A DNA stretch of 64,000 bases, from contig CP136069.1 of the NCBI GenBank assembly GCA_032622095.1, positions 103,072,278-103,136,277 on the forward strand, given 5' to 3'. Position numbers and translations under genes: made by a program. The DNA comes from Siphonodentalium dalli (Eukaryota > Mollusca > Scaphopoda > Gadilida > Siphonodentaliidae). The notes below the pieces were generated by a model. That model saw only the letters and a list, made by a program, of their open reading frames with translations. It made no database searches and was not told the DNA's origin. Below, piece by piece: positions 61,704 to 64,000 of this stretch. How positions within the stretch are numbered: position 1 is the stretch's first letter; every line of letters starts with the position of its first letter.

Positions 61704-62540
61704 CAATAAAAATGTTCCAGAAATTACGTGGGAAGGAGGAGCGATATATAATAATTAAAGGGGGCGTTACCATACCATGGGGCCATATATACACATACAA
61801 AGCATAGGAAAGGGGGCGTTGACATACTATGGAGCCATAGTCCTAAAGGAAAAGGGGTCCCACACATACATGACCCACAGTCACAATCATGCTGCTGGGA
61901 ACAAGTGCTTTCCTATTTTTAGAACGCAACACATGATACCAAACAAAATTACGTCGCGTTGGTGATGGCGTTCACGACGGGATTAATTGACTGTCCGCTC
62001 TTTGCGAGGATGGGGTTCACGACGGGATTAACTTTGCAAGGACTATTGACCATCTCGTAAGGGTGGACAACCTCTGTCAGGGGCTGCTTAATGGCCACGG
62101 GCAGGTTAAAAAAAAGCATACCTCTTCTGGGTCTGGGCGTGTATAGACATGAGCGTGTTGTGTTCCTAAGAACGCGGAGCGTGTTGTGTTCCTAAGAACG
62201 CGGATCGGGTAAGTTTTTCCGCCCTAGGTGAGCTCAAACTTCGTATATAAGTGTAAAAACACACGGGGATCGTCCACTTCGCATTGTGTGAAACATTCTT
62301 ATGTCTGTCGTTCCTAGGAACGGGGGAATTTTTCATCGGGTCAGTCTTAACCTTCAAACGGGTACCCACAAATGATATATTGTGACCCCGACATGACATT
62401 GACCTTGAAAATTATCAATTCAAGGTCAAATCGGGTAAAATATTGAAAAACCCAATATTAACTCATTGAAAAACACAAACAAAACATAAAACATTGTCAT
62501 GTTTCTGACCAAGCACGCCAGTGGCGGGCTAACCTGCTAG

Positions 62541-63123
62541 TACTATATATTTTGCGACTTCCGTATATATATATGTGTGTACTTTATAGAATCGAAAACG
62601 ACAGCACCCATCGAGCTCATTCCCATCTAAGGTTAAAAACCCACGGGAATGGTCGTCGCGGCGTTTTGGAAAAGCTCTGAGCACCCGTTCTTCACTCCCA
62701 ATCATCAAAATCACCGTCAACGGCACTGTGGGGGTTAATCCGGTTGATAGTTAAAGAGCGTTCCTATCCGCAGTGTAGTTGATAAAGAGCGTATGTGCGT
62801 AATGTGATTTTTACGTCTGGGTCTGGGCGTGTGCGTGTAAGACTGTATCCAGACATGCGCGTGTTGTGTGACGACATTCCCAACACCTAGCAGGGACAAA
62901 TATATATTAGCCAGTATCAAGGCGAGTTTTGTGACGTATTAATTCAAATGCTTTCGATCAAACAATATTCTCTGTCGCGCTCATATTTCGTCATCTCTAC
63001 GAATCCACTGCAATCGACCTATTTTTAGAACGCAACACATGTCGCGTTGGAGATGGGGGTGCACGGCGGGATTAACTTAAATATGTCATGTTGGTAACAA
63101 TATCTAGCCGAGAATTCCTCAGA
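62541..63123 (+). mobile_element. Helitron-like element, 5' part (family H2)
   Basis: It begins TACTATATATTTTGCGACTTC immediately after CTAG (one base away from the usual start) and matches the 42847-43931 element through 'gataaagagcg', 'cattcccaacacctagcag' and 'gagaattcctcagacct'. It is then interrupted by PLE sequence at about 63124. Confidence 0.6.
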
Positions 63124-63126
63124 CCT

Positions 63127-63368
63127 ATGTGTAACCTCAAAAGGAATGAGATCGGGATTGCATTCTTTAGTTTTGTCTGTGCGGAGCTCTATGAGAGGAA
63201 TTTTCTTGGCTTCAACAATACCATTATCAATTAGTTTTTTCGGGTATTCTTGTGCCAAGAGGAATGTCCGGAGTTCCTCCAGTCGGATGTTTCTCTGAGC
63301 GATATCGTCCACAATGGTACAAACCCACCGTGCGAGGCAATACGGAACATTCCGTTTGGTGTGTTTTA
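63127..63368 (-). pseudogene. PLE polyprotein fragment between RT and GIY-YIG (inverted)
   Basis: The minus frame reads KHTKRNVPYCLARWVCTIV, then LEELRTFLLAQEYPKKLID and KKIPLIELRTDK, ending PDLIPFEVTH. It corresponds to the region just after the RT core of the first PLE (SHTKRNIPYCLARRVCTIV). The fragment stops at the exact point where the plus-strand fragment at 63487 begins. It belongs to a different PLE subfamily from the 33815 element, judged by many residue differences. Confidence 0.8.
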
Positions 63369-63372
63369 TATA

Positions 63373-63480
63373 TATATAGTAGCAGGTTAGCCCGCCACGG
63401 GCGTGGTTCGTCTCATGGCTTTGTTCGAAAAAGCAATTGCAACAGCTTCCGAGACACGTATGCTGCACCTACCTTGAATT
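63373..63480 (-). mobile_element. Helitron-like 3' end fragment (family H2), inverted
   Basis: On the minus strand, 'gcagcatacgtgtctcgg' through 'gaccacgcc'-like sequence and 'ggcgggctaacctgctac' matches the 3' module at 43840-43931 and the H2 terminus, with CTAC in place of CTAG. It lies between two halves of a PLE. Confidence 0.55.
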
Positions 63481-63486
63481 GATCAG

Positions 63487-64000
63487 TATCACAATCCTCG
63501 CCATCCAAATGTTATGCAAACGGCTAAATCATTGATACCAATGCTTCACAAAAGTCCAAAGATGAAGCAATTGGTAAAACTGATCACTTACTACAGAGCA
63601 AGCGACAGCCTTGGAATATAAAACGAGCCAAGTTTGACAGTGGCGAAAAACGAGATAAAGAAATCACCAAATGTGGCGACCCCAGATGCGGGACATGTTT
63701 CTGTATATTAACCGGGACACACTTCCTATTAAAGAATGGACAAGATGTTCGCCCCAATGAAGACATGGACTGCAATTCCCAAAATCTAATTTATGTTATA
63801 ATATGTTCGGGGTGGAGGGAATTCTATGTTGGAGAGACGAGAAATTCCCTTGTGGAAAGAACACGGATCCACCGCTCGCAGATCAAACATCCGGCATTAC
63901 GGATGATTCCCTTAAATGGACATCTCGATGACTGTGGCGGTAAATCCTTCCGGATTTTCCCAGTACACAAGATGGTGGAAGTTAGCAGATTCAAAATACT
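63487..64000 (+). pseudogene. PLE linker and GIY-YIG endonuclease fragment (cut by window end)
   Basis: The plus frame reads HNPRHPNVMQTAKSLIPML, a one-base frameshift near 63577, then HLLQSKRQPWNIKRAKFDSG, the cysteine cluster KCGDPRCGTCFCILTG and the nuclease core LIYVIICSGWREFYVGETR with RTRIHRSQIKHP. It is open to the right edge. It continues in protein order from the inverted 63127-63368 fragment, so one PLE has been split and half of it inverted. Confidence 0.82.

Larger units (their letters stand above)
45545..61895. mobile_element. 16.35-kb palindromic element, putative novel mobile unit
   Basis: Left arm 45545-52877 and right arm 54565-61895 are inverted copies. Matching coordinates add to about 107440 throughout, so indels are very few. 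GGGAACA lies immediately outside both tips (45538-45544 and 61897-61903); extended to eight bases, the repeats differ at one position. This resembles a target-site duplication. The termini start GCAGC(G/A)TGATTGTGACTG. Arms carry the 198-aa gene, iterated AATAAAGAGCG motifs and heat-shock-like sites. The arms differ by scattered substitutions and small indels, which argues against a simple fold-back assembly artefact. No known transposase, integrase or polymerase is recognised. Confidence 0.75.
54565..61895. repeat. Right arm of the giant palindrome
   Basis: Inverted copy of 45545-52877. Visible differences from the left arm include a frameshift within the gene near 57068, TAC to TAA near 58183, a substitution near 60618 (aagcttcg versus aagattcg when aligned) and 'cctaaagg' versus 'cctatagg' near 61843. 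Confidence 0.93.
45018..62540 (+). mobile_element. 17.5-kb Helitron-like element (H2 ends) containing the palindrome
   Basis: The 5' end TCTATACTATATATTTTG at 45018 is followed by the usual H2 5' segment (catagaatcgaaaacggc-like, gcgttttggagaagctc). The 3' end is the CGCC-AGT-GGCG hairpin, 'ggctaacctg' and CTAG at 62537-62540, preceded by the normal H2 3' segment. Between them sits a 16.35-kb palindrome. The H2 body flanking it (cgtttgtttttgacgc on the left; cgacgggattaattgactg on the right) matches neighbouring parts of the 39165-40038 element. This supports an insertion into, or capture by, one H2 copy. No RepHel gene is present, and recombination between two separate copies is an alternative. 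Confidence 0.6.

Noticed and set aside
45545..61895. Palindrome as an integrated DNA virus or Polinton/Maverick
   Set aside because: No DNA polymerase, integrase, ATPase, capsid or protease frame is visible in arms or centre, and Polinton arms are far shorter than 7 kb.
45545..61895. Palindrome as a pure assembly or read fold-back artefact
   Set aside because: The arms differ by scattered substitutions and indels, there is a 1.69-kb non-palindromic centre, and a short direct repeat sits at both tips. It still deserves long-read confirmation.

Overview
This window is repeat-dominated animal genomic DNA. It is probably from a mollusc or another lophotrochozoan, a placement inferred from its element types and not proven. 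Eukaryotic signs are a GT-AG intron in a transposase gene, Penelope-like retroelements, Helitron-like termini, a LINE relic, long tandem satellites, TA and TCTG microsatellites, and a 100-N scaffold gap at 2601-2700. I see no rRNA, tRNA, CRISPR array or ordinary host gene.

Layout. 1-15167: tandem satellite in two related forms, about 1731 bp (1-2600) and about 1434 bp (2701-15167). 15168-17328: degenerate ~350-bp repeats, then Helitron-like relics. 17329-25011: gene-poor DNA with a LINE fragment (18765-19421), degenerate tandem repeats and microsatellites. 25012-32855: Helitron-like elements, a TIR element with nested TIRs (27652-29380) and a foldback element. 32856-36300: a Penelope-like element (PLE) whose 3' third is also present as an inverted copy at its 5' side. 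36371-39161: three Helitron-like elements, two of them tail-to-tail around a TA tract, and a second foldback copy. 39165-45017: a second Helitron-like family, partly head-to-tail, interrupted by a GINGER/KRBA2-like transposon with a spliced, now frameshifted transposase gene. 45018-62540: one pair of Helitron-like ends enclosing a 16.35-kb palindrome. 62541-64000: another Helitron-like copy mixed with fragments of a second PLE, running off the window.

The most unusual object is the palindrome, 45545-61895. Two ~7.33-kb inverted arms are nearly but not exactly identical and flank a purine-rich ~1.69-kb centre with 296-bp tandem repeats. A 7-bp direct repeat (GGGAACA) lies immediately outside both tips, which suggests insertion as one mobile unit. 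Each arm carries a copy of an unrecognised gene (198 aa, intact on the left, frameshifted on the right) with a TATA-like box and a polyadenylation signal. Each arm also has an iterated AATAAAGAGCG motif, which recurs in the surrounding Helitron-like family, and a heat-shock-element-like cluster near its tip. I recognise no transposase or replicase in it, so how it would move is unknown.
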